Positions 5,218-5,882 of a DNA stretch of 5,882 nucleotides are shown piece after piece. Below the pieces are notes generated by a model. That model searched no databases. It saw nothing but the letters and a program-made list of their open reading frames with translations, and was not told where the DNA came from. The DNA is taken from assembly GCA_002431945.1 (NCBI GenBank), contig DJET01000023.1, positions 1 through 5,882 of the forward strand, read 5' to 3'. The number at the start of each line of letters is the position of its first letter. Within the stretch, counting starts at the first letter, position 1. Source of the DNA: Ruminococcaceae bacterium UBA5891. GTDB taxonomy: Bacteria > Bacillota > Clostridia > Oscillospirales > Acutalibacteraceae. A program made the translations under genes and the position numbers.

Positions 5218-5655
5218 ATGAAAAAGCTGCTTTACATTCTCCTTTTTCTGCAAATCATCGGCGGTGTATTCTCCTTTTTCCTGCTTATCGGCAATAACAT
5301 CTTTGCGGCTGTTATCGCGGGATTTACCTGTATTCTTCAAATAGCTCTTACCGTTTCGGTAATACGCAATACCGAGGATATAGAGCAGCTAAGCGAGGAA
5401 ACCGCATGGCTTCGAACAAAGCTTAGAAAGCTTGAAAACAAAGACAACCCCTACACCGAGCCCGAACCTGCCGTACCGGCGGCGTACCACGGCGAAGCCG
5501 CCCGCGGCACATGGGAATGTGTAAAATGCGGCACGGTAAATAAGGCGGGAACGGATACCTGCCAGAGCTGCGGTGCCGCTTACTCGGCTGAAATTAACCC
5601 CACAAGCAACCCGTATGCCAAAAAGAAACCGCGCGTAAGCAGGTTTGTAAAATAA
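5218..5655 (+). CDS. Small membrane protein with C-terminal RanBP2-type zinc finger
   Basis: A 145-residue protein of no recognised named family. Two hydrophobic segments (about 4-25 and 28-49, with a short GNN turn between) should form a transmembrane hairpin. A charged, probably coiled-coil stretch follows (50-74: NTEDIEQLSEETAWLRTKL...), then a Pro/Glu-rich linker (76-96). The C-terminal finger is W99-E-C101-x2-C104-x3-N108-x6-C115-x2-C118, exactly the RanBP2 pattern W-x-C-x2-4-C-x3-N-x6-C-x2-C. The tail is basic (AKKKPRVSRFVK). The Lys/Arg distribution does not clearly settle topology, though the charged and Cys-rich part is more likely cytoplasmic. The ribosome binding site AAGGGGG (5203-5209) overlaps the ireB stop and the gap is 14 nt, so the two genes are probably cotranscribed. 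Partner and function are unknown; RanBP2-type fingers elsewhere bind ubiquitin or single-stranded RNA, which does not transfer directly. Confidence 0.8.
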   Translation: MKKLLYILLFLQIIGGVFSFFLLIGNNIFAAVIAGFTCILQIALTVSVIRNTEDIEQLSEETAWLRTKLRKLENKDNPYTEPEPAVPAAYHGEAARGTWECVKCGTVNKAGTDTCQSCGAAYSAEINPTSNPYAKKKPRVSRFVK

Positions 5656-5661
5656 ATTCAA

Positions 5662-5683
5662 GTATTTTTAAAATACACCTTTT
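5662..5683 (+). other. Weak A/T hairpin after the zinc-finger gene
   Basis: GTATTTT-T-AAAATAC (5662-5676) is an inverted repeat followed by ACCTTTTG. The stem is all A-T apart from one pair at the base and the loop is tight, so it is a poor intrinsic terminator. Nothing stronger precedes the repeat cluster, so the hairpin-rich repeats may form the end of this transcript. Confidence 0.35.
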
Positions 5684-5717
5684 GTCATTGCAACGCCGTA
5701 AGGTGCGCGGCAATCCG
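5684..5717 (+). repeat. Dispersed short repeat module, second copy
   Basis: A 34-nt relative of 797-831 with the same GTCATTGC start and GGTGCGCGGCAATCCG end. The left arm reads CGCC instead of GCACC, so the inner hairpin is weakened here, while the outer ATTGC/GCAAT pairing is kept. Confidence 0.75.
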
Positions 5718-5729
5718 CCTCTCTCCCCC

Positions 5730-5816
5730 GTCATTGCGAAGCCGTGTAACGGCTGTGGCAATCCGTTCTCTTTTAGGGAATTACGGATTCTTTCGCGCTT
5801 CGCACTCAGAATGACA
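5730..5816 (+). repeat. Dispersed modular repeat, copy C
   Basis: A 36-nt hairpin unit (5730-5765: GTCATTGCG...GGCAATCCG around GCCGT-GTA-ACGGC) is followed by an 18-nt linker and the block CGGATTCTTTCG...AGAATGACA (5784-5816), in which ATTCT can pair with AGAAT. The same pair of blocks occurs inverted at 1-77, and the 3' part occurs at 690-766. Confidence 0.82.
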
Positions 5817-5825
5817 GACCGTTTT

Positions 5826-5882
5826 GTCATTACGGTGCGGGTGTCCGGCGGACACCTCTGCAAAGCAGAAGCACCGACCGAG
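5826..5882 (+). repeat. Structured three-way-junction repeat module, cut by window end
   Basis: This 57-nt segment matches 618-674 with three substitutions, at 5832, 5849 and 5862. The closing stem CGGTGC/GCACCG (5833-5838 with 5871-5876) and both inner hairpins are preserved. The window ends inside the element; by comparison with copy B, the next bases should continue into a GCCGTGTAACGGC-type hairpin. Confidence 0.82.

Noticed and set aside
5594..5863. 89-codon open frame on the minus strand at the window end
   Set aside because: It is composed of repeat translation and overlaps the 3' end of the zinc-finger gene antisense; no coding evidence.

Overview
The window looks like chromosomal DNA of a Gram-positive anaerobe of the Clostridia (Bacillota), possibly from the Ruminococcaceae/Oscillospiraceae side. 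The pointers are a T-box leader in front of pheST, an IreB-family protein, strong AGGAGG-type ribosome binding sites, consensus sigma-A promoters and a moderate base composition. The family-level placement is inference.

Layout: (1) 1-77, an inverted copy of a dispersed modular repeat, cut by the window edge. (2) 258-500, a small single-domain XRE/Cro-type helix-turn-helix regulator starting at GTG, closed by a hairpin terminator (504-546). (3) About 550-831, a gene-free stretch filled with pieces of the same repeat family, including a 57-nt module that can fold as a three-way junction. (4) 861-1123 on the minus strand, a complete stand-alone 5S rRNA unit: consensus promoter, leader hairpin, 5S gene and two tandem intrinsic terminators, with no 16S, 23S or tRNA beside it. 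(5) 1170-4895 on the plus strand, a promoter, a phenylalanine T-box riboswitch and the pheS-pheT operon, encoding both subunits of phenylalanyl-tRNA synthetase. (6) 4899-5655, a new promoter just after pheT driving ireB and a small membrane protein that ends in a RanBP2-type zinc finger. (7) 5684-5882, three more repeat modules running off the end of the window.

How it works together: the centre of the window serves translation. The 5S unit and pheST are transcribed divergently from promoters on either side of one A/T-tract region. The T-box should let uncharged tRNA-Phe switch on synthesis of its own synthetase. The downstream two-gene unit is separate. By family, IreB is a substrate of a PASTA-type Ser/Thr kinase involved in envelope stress, and the membrane zinc-finger protein next to it has no assigned function.

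The most interesting items are the self-contained 5S unit, the repeat family whose observed differences in one structured module all avoid the predicted stems, and the IreB-linked membrane zinc-finger protein. None of these proves a new system.
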